A stretch of 64,000 bases of DNA from an uncultured Oscillibacter sp. (GCA_910578935.1 CAJTSM010000009.1:62001-126000), one strand, 5' to 3'; positions 51,568-59,205 are shown, counted from the first letter of the stretch. Program-made: numbers and translations. Notes: generated by a model not told the origin, from the letters alone.

Positions 51568-51596
51568 ATCTTACTAAAAGTAATTACTTTTGTCAA
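51568..51596 (-). promoter_or_regulatory. RM/HEPN operon promoter with palindromic operator
   Basis: On the minus strand TTGACA (51591-51596), 17 nt, TAAGAT (51568-51573). The spacer is almost filled by a perfect 16-bp palindrome, AAAAGTAATTACTTTT (51576-51591). A repressor bound there would block RNA polymerase. Confidence 0.8.
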
Positions 51597-51621
51597 TATA
51601 AAAATAATTGTTTAATGATAC

Positions 51622-51660
51622 TGCTATTGACATTCCAGCGGTCGATGTAGTACAATAGCA
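51622..51660 (+). promoter_or_regulatory. relBE-like promoter and operator
   Basis: TTGACA (51627-51632), 18 nt, TACAAT (51651-51656). An 8-bp inverted repeat, TGCTATTG (51622-51629) and CAATAGCA (51653-51660), overlaps both hexamers and fits antitoxin autorepression. Confidence 0.75.
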
Positions 51661-51678
51661 CTACAAGGAGGTGGGCTT

Positions 51679-51972
51679 ATGCCTATGGACGCTACATTAC
51701 AGGTTCGCATGGATGGTCAAATCAAAAATAACGTCGAGGAACTTTACCGCAATCTTGGCACATCTTTTGCTGAAGCTGTCCGCATTTTCGCACAGCAGAG
51801 TCTTTTGGCGGGTGGGATGCCCTTCCGTCCCACCCTCAAATCTTGGGAGGAACTTACTGAAGCAGAAATTGACCGTAAGCTCACAGCCAGTGAGGAGGAT
51901 ATTTTAACTGGTCACGTACTGTCGCAAGCTGAAGCAGATGAACGGTTGAAGGCAAAATTCCGTCATGAATAA
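51679..51972 (+). CDS. RelB/DinJ-family antitoxin
   Basis: A 97-residue protein. The N-terminal ribbon-helix-helix (ATLQVRMDGQIKNNVEELYRNLGTSFAEAVRIFAQQSL) and PFRPT are typical of DinJ/RelB; the acidic C-terminal half would wrap the toxin. AAGGAGG precedes the ATG. The stop overlaps the toxin start by 8 bases, which couples synthesis of the pair. Confidence 0.88.
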   Translation: MPMDATLQVRMDGQIKNNVEELYRNLGTSFAEAVRIFAQQSLLAGGMPFRPTLKSWEELTEAEIDRKLTASEEDILTGHVLSQAEADERLKAKFRHE

Positions 51973-52297
51973 AAAGTATCAGATTATTTATACTGAATCT
52001 GCTATCCGGGATATGGAAGAAAAGGTGGATTATATTTCCCTCAGTCTTCATGATCCGGGTTTGGCAGAAAAATGGTACTTGCGGCTTAGGACGGAAATCT
52101 TGAAAGATTTAACTCGATTTCCCTACAAATATCCCCTCTATCATGTCCAGAAGTGGAGCGCTAAGGGGATTCGACAATTCACGTTCCGCAATGATGTAAC
52201 TCTCTATTCTGTCAATGAAAAGGAACAAATAGTTTATATTTGGGCGGTATGTACTAAGGGACGAGATTTGACGGCCCATTTGGAGGAATACACATAA
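51965..52297 (+). CDS. RelE/ParE-family toxin
   Basis: A 110-residue protein of the RelE/ParE fold: IIYTESAIRDMEEKVDYI at the start, then LRTEILKDLTRFPYKYPLY and GIRQFTFRNDVTLYSVNEKEQIVYIWAV with the basic and aromatic residues of the family. RelE members cut mRNA on the ribosome and ParE members poison gyrase. Pairing with a DinJ-type antitoxin leans to RelE/YafQ, not proven. It probably stabilises the element. Confidence 0.85.
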   Translation: MNKKYQIIYTESAIRDMEEKVDYISLSLHDPGLAEKWYLRLRTEILKDLTRFPYKYPLYHVQKWSAKGIRQFTFRNDVTLYSVNEKEQIVYIWAVCTKGRDLTAHLEEYT

Positions 52298-52302
52298 AAA
52301 TG

Positions 52303-52327
52303 CGGCGGCAGGAAACTCCTGCCGCCG
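52303..52327 (+). terminator. Terminator after the toxin gene
   Basis: CGGCGGCAGGA pairs with CCTGCCGCCG, just past the toxin stop; the T-run is weak. It could serve the TnpV-like gene on the other strand as well. Confidence 0.6.
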
Positions 52328-52354
52328 TTGCTGTCAGTTATAAATCAATTCGTG

Positions 52355-52702
52355 TCAGGTCATTTCTTCTGCCCTGCTCTTAACATTGTTCATCCGTCTG
52401 ACCCATTCTATTTGATTTTCTGCTTTAAGCTGTTTGGTGATACACTCCTGTTCTGCCATCTGCTCCACAAGCTGAAAAAAGATATCTTTCGCTTGGATGT
52501 CAATTTCGGACAGATGGTCGTTCAACCTGCCAGACAGCAACAAGGCCGCACAAAGGGCCTGACGGTGTTCTTTCAGATACCGTTTCCGCCGCTGGCCCCA
52601 TACACCAATGGCGGGGAGTTCCGGAGCAGACAGGTTTGGTATGAGGTAATCGCCCTCTTGGCGGTAAGTTCCTCCCATGCGCTCAAAAAATGACTTTTCC
52701 AC
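52355..52702 (-). CDS. TnpV-like transposon-encoded protein
   Basis: A 115-residue protein (MGGTYRQEGDYLIPNLSAPE, then IGVWGQRRKRYLKEHRQALCAALLLSGRLNDHL and a C-terminal helix) that matches the TnpV type of Tn4451-like elements. Function is unknown. It is the gene nearest the right end, 68 bases from the terminal hairpin. Confidence 0.8.
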   Translation of the reverse strand: MEKSFFERMGGTYRQEGDYLIPNLSAPELPAIGVWGQRRKRYLKEHRQALCAALLLSGRLNDHLSEIDIQAKDIFFQLVEQMAEQECITKQLKAENQIEWVRRMNNVKSRAEEMT

Positions 52703-52769
52703 GATATAGTCCTCCGATATATTAATATTCCCTACAATTCAATCACACTCGGCTGACTACAAAAAATGA

Positions 52770-52824
52770 GGGAGAGGTAACTTCCTTACGTTACCTCTCC
52801 CTTTGGCGGTCTGCCTTATTTTAT
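52770..52824 (-). repeat. Right terminal inverted repeat and hairpin
   Basis: Stem GGGAGAGGTAAC/GTTACCTCTCCC (52770-52781 with 52790-52801), then GGCGGTCTGCCTTATTTTAT (52805-52824). On the minus strand the hairpin is followed by TCATTTTTTG, so it also works as terminator of the tRNA-Ser transcript. Confidence 0.75.
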
Positions 52825-52915
52825 GGCGGAGAAGGAGGGATTCGAACCCTCGAGACCCTTTAGGGGCCTACATGATTTCCAATCATGCGCCCTCGACCAA
52901 CTAGGCGACTTCTCC
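52824..52915 (-). tRNA. tRNA-Ser (anticodon GGA)
   Basis: Acceptor GGAGAAG/CTTCTCC, discriminator G, encoded CCA (52824-52826), anticodon stem CATGA/TCATG with loop TTGGAAA (anticodon GGA), a long variable arm (GGCCCCTAAAGGGTCTC region) and T arm GAGGGTTCGAATCCCTC. The long variable arm confirms serine. Confidence 0.95.
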
Positions 52916-52974
52916 ATGGCGGCCAGTGGTTTCACCGGCATAATTACAGTCTTCCTCACAGAAGAACAGTAGTT

Positions 52975-53002
52975 ATTATACCAGAGCTTTTCCCAAAGTC
53001 AA
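52975..53002 (-). promoter_or_regulatory. tRNA-Ser promoter
   Basis: On the minus strand TTGACT (52997-53002), 16 nt, TATAAT (52975-52980), about 60 bases from the tRNA 5' end. Confidence 0.7.
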
Positions 53003-53132
53003 GCCTTTTTTCAAATTTTCTCCGGGCCTGAAAACCTTAAGAGTTTTTAACAATTTCCGCCCCGGTCTTCCGGCGGGTTTTTGCGGAGACGACGAAAATG
53101 CGGTTTGCGTGGGAAAATTTCTTTAATAAAAA

Positions 53133-53161
53133 TTGGCTTCCCCGCAAAAGCGTGTTATACT
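53133..53161 (+). promoter_or_regulatory. Promoter of the HPr-like gene
   Basis: TTGGCT (53133-53138), 17 nt, TATACT (53156-53161), 32 bases upstream of the start. Confidence 0.7.
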
Positions 53162-53193
53162 ATCCCTAATTATCTGACGAACGGAGTGGGCAA

Positions 53194-53442
53194 ATGAATC
53201 GCACGGCAGTCGTACAGATCCCGGAGGACCAGCTGGACCAGGTGGCCACCAGTTTCATCAAGGCGGCCAGCGGCTTTACCAGCCAGATTACCATCGCGCG
53301 GAGCGGGCATTGCGTCAACGCCAAAAGCCTCTTGGGCTTTCTTTCCCTGATGCGGGATCAAGGGGAAGTGGCGCTGACCGCCGAAGGCCCCGACGCGGGA
53401 GAGGCGCTGGAAGCTCTGACGGGAATTTTGGAGACGGCATAA
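53194..53442 (+). CDS. HPr-like protein lacking the active-site histidine
   Basis: An 82-residue protein of the HPr fold and length. The Ser46 region is kept (CVNAKSLLGFLSL). The His15 region, normally GIHARPAT, reads QLDQVAT, so both the phosphorylated His and the following Arg are missing. It therefore cannot carry phosphate in the PTS. A regulatory role like that of Crh (Ser-phosphorylated partner of CcpA) is an inference. It is monocistronic, with a good promoter and terminator. Confidence 0.8.
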   Translation: MNRTAVVQIPEDQLDQVATSFIKAASGFTSQITIARSGHCVNAKSLLGFLSLMRDQGEVALTAEGPDAGEALEALTGILETA

Positions 53443-53448
53443 GCGCAA

Positions 53449-53482
53449 AAAAGGGACTGCCTTTCGGCAGTCCCTTTTTATA
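53449..53482 (+). terminator. Terminator of the HPr-like gene
   Basis: AAAGGGACTGCC-TTTC-GGCAGTCCCTTT followed by TTTA. Confidence 0.85.
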
Positions 53483-53676
53483 CTCGCTCTTTCTTGCTTG
53501 ACTTGCCTGCTTTGCCTAGGCCTGTTTGAAAATTGCCGGAATGCCCAACGGCGAGAAATTTTTACGCTGGGCGAGGCGATTTTCCCCAGGAATCCTGACG
53601 GATTTCAAGGGAAATCAACGAAGCATCCGCGGAAAAAGATCCGCCGTTTGGGCGTTTTGGCATTTTCAAACAGGGC

Positions 53677-55842
53677 CTAAACCGCCCGCTCCAATACGCG
53701 GCAGAGCATGGACGCCGCCTCTCCCCGCGTGGCGGGCCTGGTTCCGGCGTAGGTTCCCTCCGCCATGCCCAGGGCCTGAGCGATAGCGGCATAGCCCGCG
53801 CCCTCCTCCGGAATCGACGCCCCATCGGCGTAATCGCAGCTGTAAATGCCCCCCAGCCGGGCGGCAGGGCCGTAGCCCGCGGCGTTCAGCAGCATCCTCA
53901 CCACGTCCGCCCGGGTGAGCGCAGCCTCATCCGCCCGCTCCGAGGAGCGCAGCAGCCCCAGGCGGTAGGCGTCGTAATAGGCGCTTTCCCGGCCGTCTTT
54001 TTCCACGGCCTCCGGGTCCAGGGGCGCGCCCCGGAGGCTGGAAACCAGGGCCACCAGCTCCCACTGGGTGATGGTCCTGCCGGGGCGGAATTTGTCCGTC
54101 CGGAAGCCCACGCCATACTCCGCCAGCTTCTCAATGTCCGCCTTGGCGGGACTGCCTCCCAGGTCCGTGTAGCGGAGGGGCTCCCGGGAGCTCCCCCGGG
54201 AAGCCTGGATCAGCTCCCCGGTCATGGCGTCCACGCCCTCACAGGCTTCCTCCCGCTCCAGGCCGTAGGTCAGCCGGAGGGCGTAATAATACTCCATGCC
54301 CTGCTCCATGAGCCTGGCCTGGACCGGGTCCGCCTTGTTGAGCTTCCGGGGCACGTTCCGGTAGGCCAGGACGGTCTGATAGGTCCCCCTCCAGGCCGCC
54401 AGGGCCGTCTCGGCGAAAATCACGCCCTTGGGGTCCTGGAAGGTCACGTCCTCGTCCCAGGTGACGGAGAGGCCGTAGACGGACCCGTCGGCGGCGTCGA
54501 TGGAAACCTCGTAGAGGTTGGCGGGGAAGAAGATCCCGTTCTCCTGCCGGGCGAAGCGGAAGGGGTAGGAGGGGTCCCGCATGTCCTTCAGGGGCACGGC
54601 CTGATCCTCCCCGGCGCGGTAGAGCGCCAAGTCCCGGTCCGGGCAGAGAACTTTCAGATAGGCCTCGGCCTTTTCTTGGGCTTGGTCCCGGGTGAGCTTG
54701 GCCCCCCGGCCATAGGGGGCGCTGGACCACACGGCCCGGACCTCGCCGGTTTTGGCGTCCACGGTGATGTTCCGCCGGAGGCGCTCCTCGCCGTCGGTCT
54801 TGGTATAGCGGAGCTCGCAGTCCACGCCGGAGCGCCCGTCGTCGTTGGACCAGGGGTTGTAGACGTAGGAGGCCAGGGCGTAGCCCCCCAGGCCGTAGGC
54901 GCTCTCGGCCCGGAGGGTTTCGTCCAGCTCCCTGTAGGGGAGGACCCCCTCCAGCTTCTGGACCCCCTCCAGCTCCGCCAGGGTGAGCCCGCTCTCCTCC
55001 TCGGCGGCGGCGTCCTCCGCGCCGGCGGCGGTGTTGGCGAATTTGGCCTCTCTGGGGGCCTCCGGGGTTCCCAGCTTTTCCTTCAGCTCCGTCAGGTCCA
55101 GGAACTCCTCCGTCTTGGCGTCCACCAGAAACTCGTGGGTCGCTTCCGGCACGTAGCGGAGGACGGCCTTGTCCCCGGCGTCATTCCAGACGTACTCCAG
55201 GTTCAGCCCCAGGGTGTTTTTCAGGTTGACCTCCGCCTTGTCCCGGGAGGCGGGGGCCTCCGGAGAGGGCACGCCGCCGACGGCGGCGGTCTCCGTCACG
55301 TCCCGGCTGAAGTGATCCACCACCCCGTTTTCCACGCTGACGGAGTAGTGCAGGGAGGAGGGCAGGCCGTTCAGGACGATGGTCCCGGACCAGCCGCCGG
55401 AGCCGCTCAGGGAGGGGATGCCGCCCTCCCCGTCCTCCAGCTCCACGGTCTCCCCCGGCCGGAGGACCCGGGAGAGGAAGTCCCCGGCCGCGGCCCGGTC
55501 CACCGCCCGGGCCTCCTCCGGGAAGGCGGGGAAGCGGGCGGCGTCGGGGCTGGGGTCGTAGGCCCAGCGGTGGAGACGGACGACAGTGCCGTCCTCCAGG
55601 GCGGAGACGGAGAGGGAGCGGTTCTCGGACTCCCAGCTCAGGTTCCACACCCGGGCCAAATCCTCGGAAAGATCGCCCCGGAAGTTCTCATAGGCCTCCG
55701 TGTCCAGGTCCAGGGTCTTTTTCACCAGGGCGGTGACCTGGGCCAGGCGGGCGTCCTGGGAAAGGTCCTCCGCCGCCGAGGCGGGCAGGGCCAGCGCCCC
55801 CAGCAGGGCCGCGGCCAGGGTCAGGGAAAGCAGGCGTTTCAT
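53677..55842 (-). CDS. Exported YcdB/YcdC-domain protein with C-terminal SLH repeats
   Basis: A 721-residue protein: signal peptide (1-25, ending PASAA), two YcdB/YcdC-type repeats (about 30-260 and 300-540; blocks such as AEAYLKVLCPDRDLALYRAG) and SLH-like modules at the C-terminus (about 570-721; EYGVGFRTDKFRPGRTITQWELVALVSSL, and RPATRGEAASMLCRVLERA at the end). It is probably held on the cell wall. YcdB repeats have no known activity. GGAGGG precedes the ATG. Confidence 0.8.
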   Translation of the reverse strand: MKRLLSLTLAAALLGALALPASAAEDLSQDARLAQVTALVKKTLDLDTEAYENFRGDLSEDLARVWNLSWESENRSLSVSALEDGTVVRLHRWAYDPSPDAARFPAFPEEARAVDRAAAGDFLSRVLRPGETVELEDGEGGIPSLSGSGGWSGTIVLNGLPSSLHYSVSVENGVVDHFSRDVTETAAVGGVPSPEAPASRDKAEVNLKNTLGLNLEYVWNDAGDKAVLRYVPEATHEFLVDAKTEEFLDLTELKEKLGTPEAPREAKFANTAAGAEDAAAEEESGLTLAELEGVQKLEGVLPYRELDETLRAESAYGLGGYALASYVYNPWSNDDGRSGVDCELRYTKTDGEERLRRNITVDAKTGEVRAVWSSAPYGRGAKLTRDQAQEKAEAYLKVLCPDRDLALYRAGEDQAVPLKDMRDPSYPFRFARQENGIFFPANLYEVSIDAADGSVYGLSVTWDEDVTFQDPKGVIFAETALAAWRGTYQTVLAYRNVPRKLNKADPVQARLMEQGMEYYYALRLTYGLEREEACEGVDAMTGELIQASRGSSREPLRYTDLGGSPAKADIEKLAEYGVGFRTDKFRPGRTITQWELVALVSSLRGAPLDPEAVEKDGRESAYYDAYRLGLLRSSERADEAALTRADVVRMLLNAAGYGPAARLGGIYSCDYADGASIPEEGAGYAAIAQALGMAEGTYAGTRPATRGEAASMLCRVLERAV

Positions 55843-55959
55843 GGTTATCCCTCCAAATCTTGTATGTCCCTTTAGACGGTGCGGGCGGGGAAAAGGTTCC
55901 CGCCTTCCATCCAAATTATGAAGCAGAGGCAAGCCGGACGCCGGGAAACAAAAGAGTTG

Positions 55960-55994
55960 CGGGAGAAACCCCTCCTGGGTTTCTCCCGTTTTTT
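55960..55994. terminator. Terminator hairpin downstream of the HD gene
   Basis: GCGGGAGAAACCC pairs with GGGTTTCTCCCG and is followed on the plus strand by TTTTTTAAT. A second stem, GTTTTCAGC/GCTGAAAAC, lies at about 56003-56023. It can end minus-strand transcripts from 56037. Confidence 0.6.
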
Positions 55995-56036
55995 AATCCG
56001 AAGTTTTCAGCTCCGCTGAAAACCTGCCCCGGCAGA

Positions 56037-56612
56037 TTATTTCAGCTCGTCCAGCGTCAGGGAAAAACTCTCCATAAACGTGTCCAGAAAATAGTCCACC
56101 TCCGGCAGGCCGTAACTCTCCAGCGCCCGCCGGGTCTGGGCGGCGGCCTCCCGGAACTCGGTGTTTCCCGCTTTCAGCTCCTCCACGCACTTGATGTAAG
56201 CCGACAGCTTGTCCGCCGCTTTGACCAGGCGTTCCACCTCCGGGTCCACGCCGGTGAGCACCGGGATATAGGCCTTCCGCAGTTCCTGGGGCAGCATGGC
56301 CAGCAGCTTTCCCTCCGCCACCGCCTCCACGTCCCGGTAGGCACTGCGGATAGCGGGGTTGCCGTATTTGATGGGAGTGGGCATGTCCCCGGTCAATATT
56401 TCGCTGGCGTCGTGGTACAGCGCCGCCGCCGCCACCAGTCCGGGGTCCATGGTCCCGCCGAATTTCTCGTTCCGAATCACCGCCAGGGCGTGGGCCAGCA
56501 CCGCCGCCTGATGGCTGTGCTCCTGGACGTTTTCCGGGGCGGTGTTGCGCATCAGCGCCCAGCGCTGGATGAACCGCATCCGGGAGATGTAGGCGAAAAA
56601 GTGGCTCCTCAT
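56037..56612 (-). CDS. HD-domain phosphohydrolase, YfbR-like 5'-nucleotidase
   Basis: A 191-residue HD protein: metal ligands in ENVQEHSHQAAVLAHALA (H33/H35 area), the HD pair in ALYHDASEILTGDMPTPIK and a later Asp in KAADKLSAYIKC. The HDxxE-TGD-PTPIK layout is that of YfbR/5'-deoxynucleotidases, which hydrolyse dNMPs. The ATG follows GGAGTGAGGAT and is only 4 bases past the mtaB stop, so the two genes are cotranscribed. Confidence 0.85.
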   Translation of the reverse strand: MRSHFFAYISRMRFIQRWALMRNTAPENVQEHSHQAAVLAHALAVIRNEKFGGTMDPGLVAAAALYHDASEILTGDMPTPIKYGNPAIRSAYRDVEAVAEGKLLAMLPQELRKAYIPVLTGVDPEVERLVKAADKLSAYIKCVEELKAGNTEFREAAAQTRRALESYGLPEVDYFLDTFMESFSLTLDELK

Positions 56613-56616
56613 ATCC

Positions 56617-57930
56617 TCACTCCTCCAGTTCCCCAAACAGAAATTCCCCGTCCGTCCGGGTGATTTTTACGGAGCGGACCCGGTTGTGGAGATCCTCTCC
56701 TTTTACCAGCACCTCCGCATAGTTGGGGGCATGGCCCGCAAAGAGGCCCTCCCCGCCGGAAGGCTGCTCGAACAGCACTTCCTCCGTCCGGCCCACGCAC
56801 TCTTCCAGATAGGTCCGGCGCATGACGGCGGCGGCTTCCGCCGCCCGGCGGGCCCGCTGGGCCCGGAGGTCCTTGGGCACCTGCTCCATCTCCGCCGCCG
56901 GGGTGCCGGGGCGCTGGGAGTAGGGGAAAATGTGCATCCGGGCGAAGCCGCACTGCCGGATGAAGTCCAGGGTTTCCTGAAACTCCTCCTCCGTCTCCCC
57001 GGGGAAGCCGGTGATGAGGTCCGTGGTGACCGCCGGATGACGGAAGGTCTTTTTCAACAGCTCCACGGATTGGAGATACCGGGCGGTGTCGTACTTCCGG
57101 CGCATCCGCTTCAAGGTGGCGTCGCAGCCGCTCTGGAGGGACAGGTGGAACTGGGGGCACAGGTCCGGCAGCACCGCCGCCCGCTCACAAAACTCCTCCG
57201 TGACGGTCCGGGGTTCCAGACTGCCCAGCCGGAGGCGCACCCCAGGGACGGCGGCGCCGACCGCTTCCATCAGGTCAATCAGCGTGGTCCCCTGATGAAG
57301 ATCCCGGCCCCAGGACGAAATTTCAATGCCTGTCAGCACAATCTCCTGATAGCCCTGGTTCTTCAGCTCCAGGGCCTGGACCGCCGCCTCTCCCATGGGC
57401 AGGGAACGCACCGGGCCCCGGGCATAGGGGATGATGCAGTAGGAACAGAAATTGGCGCAGCCGTCCTCTATCTTTAAAAGGGCGCGGGTCCGGCCCTCCA
57501 GCCCCCCGGCGGGGAGCCACTCAAACTGCCGCCGCTCAAAGGGCGGGTCCACGGCTTCCAGCGCAGCGGCTTGCCCGCCGGAAGCGCCCCGCTCCCGGAC
57601 CGCCCGCTCCAAAAGGCCCAAAAAGCCCATGCGGTCTCCGGTTCCGGCCAGCAGGTCTGCCCCCAGGGCCCGGGCTTCGGCGGCGTGGGTCTGGGACCAG
57701 CAGCCGCAGACCGCCACCACGGCCAGCGGGTGCTCCCGGCGGGCCCGGTGGACCGCCTGCCGGGACTTCTGGTCCCCGGCGGCGGTGACGGAACACGTGT
57801 TGATAACGTAAGCGTCTGCCTCCTGGCTGAAGGGGACGGTTTCATGGCCCCGGGCCCGGAGCTCCCGCTCCATGGCCTGGCTCTCATACTGGTTCACCTT
57901 GCAGCCAAGGGTGTAGATGGCGACTTTCAT
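56617..57930 (-). CDS. mtaB: tRNA (t6A37) methylthiotransferase
   Basis: A 437-residue radical-SAM enzyme that makes ms2t6A at position 37 of ANN-decoding tRNAs. Its N-terminal UPF0004 domain begins MKVAIYTLGCKVNQYES, with further cysteines in NTCSV and CGCWSQ. The radical-SAM motif is CANFCSYCIIPYARG (about 147-161), and a TRAM domain occupies the C-terminus. TLGCKVNQ distinguishes MtaB from MiaB and RimO. Confidence 0.92.
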   Translation of the reverse strand: MKVAIYTLGCKVNQYESQAMERELRARGHETVPFSQEADAYVINTCSVTAAGDQKSRQAVHRARREHPLAVVAVCGCWSQTHAAEARALGADLLAGTGDRMGFLGLLERAVRERGASGGQAAALEAVDPPFERRQFEWLPAGGLEGRTRALLKIEDGCANFCSYCIIPYARGPVRSLPMGEAAVQALELKNQGYQEIVLTGIEISSWGRDLHQGTTLIDLMEAVGAAVPGVRLRLGSLEPRTVTEEFCERAAVLPDLCPQFHLSLQSGCDATLKRMRRKYDTARYLQSVELLKKTFRHPAVTTDLITGFPGETEEEFQETLDFIRQCGFARMHIFPYSQRPGTPAAEMEQVPKDLRAQRARRAAEAAAVMRRTYLEECVGRTEEVLFEQPSGGEGLFAGHAPNYAEVLVKGEDLHNRVRSVKITRTDGEFLFGELEE

Positions 57931-58047
57931 AGCGGATCAGATTCTCCTTGCGCTTTGTATATTTGTCCTATATAATGGCTTGGTATGCCTTATTATACTG
58001 GAATCCCCTCTTTTGGGCAAGTCCCCCTGAAAGGAGTTTTTTACTAT

Positions 58048-59175
58048 ATGATTTACTTGGACCACGCCGCCACCGCTCCTGTTCCGAAAGCCGTGGCGGA
58101 CACGATGTACGCGGTGCTGGCGGAGCAGTTCGGCAATCCCAGCGCCCAATATCCCTTCGGCATGGAGATGAAAAAACGGGTGGAAGACTGGCGGAATACC
58201 GTTGCCGCCGCCCTGGACTGCCCGGCGGACCGGCTGGCCTTTACCTCCTGCGGCACGGAGGGAGACAACTGGGCCCTCCGCGCCGCCGTGTGGCAGAACC
58301 GGCACCTGGGGCGCCACATCGTCACCACGGCGGTGGAGCACAGCGCCGTGCTGGAAACCTGCAAACAGCTGGAGCGGGAGGGCTGTGAGGTCACATACCT
58401 GACTCCGGACCAGGACGGGAACATCACCGCCGCCCAGGTGCTGGACGCCGTCCGGCCGGACACCGCCGTGGTGTCCGTCATGCTGGTAAACAACGAATTG
58501 GGGACGGTGTATCCCCTTGCAGACATCGCCAGGAGTCTCTCCGCCAGTCATCCGAAAACCCTTCTCCACACCGATGCGGTCCAGGGCCTCACCGCCTTCT
58601 CCGCCCGGAAGCTAGGGGCCGACTTTGTAACGGTTTCCGCCCACAAGATCGGCGGGCCCAAAGGGGTGGGGGCGCTGTATATCGGCCCCCGGGTGCGGGA
58701 CCCCCGGCCCCTGCTGGCGGGCGGGGGACAGGAGCGGAGCCTCCGCTCCGGCACGGAGGCCACCGCTCAGATCGCCGGTTTCGCCAAGGCCGCGGAGCTG
58801 CGGCTGGAACATCTGGACCGAAACCAGGCCCATTTACAGGCCCTCCGCGCCTATGCCCGGGAAAAGCTGCTGCGTATTCCGGATATGGTCCCTGTGGGAA
58901 CAGGGACGGCCCCCCATATTCTCTCCGTCTCCCTGTCGGGCTGGCCCAGCCAGAATATCGTCAACGACCTCGGCAGCCAGGGCATCTGCATCTCCGCCGG
59001 CTCCGCCTGCCACCAGGGAAAACCCAGCCATGTCGTCGCCGCCCTGAAGCTGCCCAAACGAACTGCCGCCGGCGTGATCCGCCTGAGCTTTGGCCCGGAA
59101 ACCACGCAAGCGGAGATCGACGCCTGCGCGGAGGCCCTCCGGCGGCATCACGATACCCGGATGCCCATGCTGTGA
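58048..59175 (+). CDS. Cysteine desulfurase, NifS/IscS-like
   Basis: A 375-residue class-V PLP enzyme: start MIYLDHAATAPVPKAV, PLP lysine in SAHKIGGPKGVGALY (about 200) and catalytic cysteine in SAGSACHQGKPSHV (about 320). It provides persulfide sulfur for Fe-S clusters or tRNA thiolation. It is divergent from mtaB with about 117 bases between them. No iscU lies next to it. AAAGGAG precedes the ATG. Confidence 0.9.
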   Translation: MIYLDHAATAPVPKAVADTMYAVLAEQFGNPSAQYPFGMEMKKRVEDWRNTVAAALDCPADRLAFTSCGTEGDNWALRAAVWQNRHLGRHIVTTAVEHSAVLETCKQLEREGCEVTYLTPDQDGNITAAQVLDAVRPDTAVVSVMLVNNELGTVYPLADIARSLSASHPKTLLHTDAVQGLTAFSARKLGADFVTVSAHKIGGPKGVGALYIGPRVRDPRPLLAGGGQERSLRSGTEATAQIAGFAKAAELRLEHLDRNQAHLQALRAYAREKLLRIPDMVPVGTGTAPHILSVSLSGWPSQNIVNDLGSQGICISAGSACHQGKPSHVVAALKLPKRTAAGVIRLSFGPETTQAEIDACAEALRRHHDTRMPML

Positions 59176-59205
59176 TTTACCGTTGTGTTTTGATAAAGGT
59201 GCTTT

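Larger units (their letters stand above)
42505..52824. mobile_element. Tn4451-like integrative mobilizable element carrying RM-HEPN and toxin-antitoxin modules
   Basis: A 10.3-kb unit bounded by inverted 20-bp repeats (42505-42524 and 52805-52824, one mismatch), with related hairpins just inside. Contents: large serine recombinase, TnpW-like and TnpV-like proteins, relaxase, MobC, an RM/HEPN operon and RelBE. The right end abuts the CCA of tRNA-Ser. GC content is clearly lower than the host, lowest in 47.1-52.3 kb. TnpX-type recombinases excise a circle; a relaxase with MobC means transfer would depend on a helper conjugative element. Confidence 0.8.

Noticed and set aside
52805..52915. Tyrosine-integrase-type attachment site within tRNA-Ser
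   Set aside because: No direct repeat of the tRNA 3' end is found at the left border, and the only recombinase is of the serine type.
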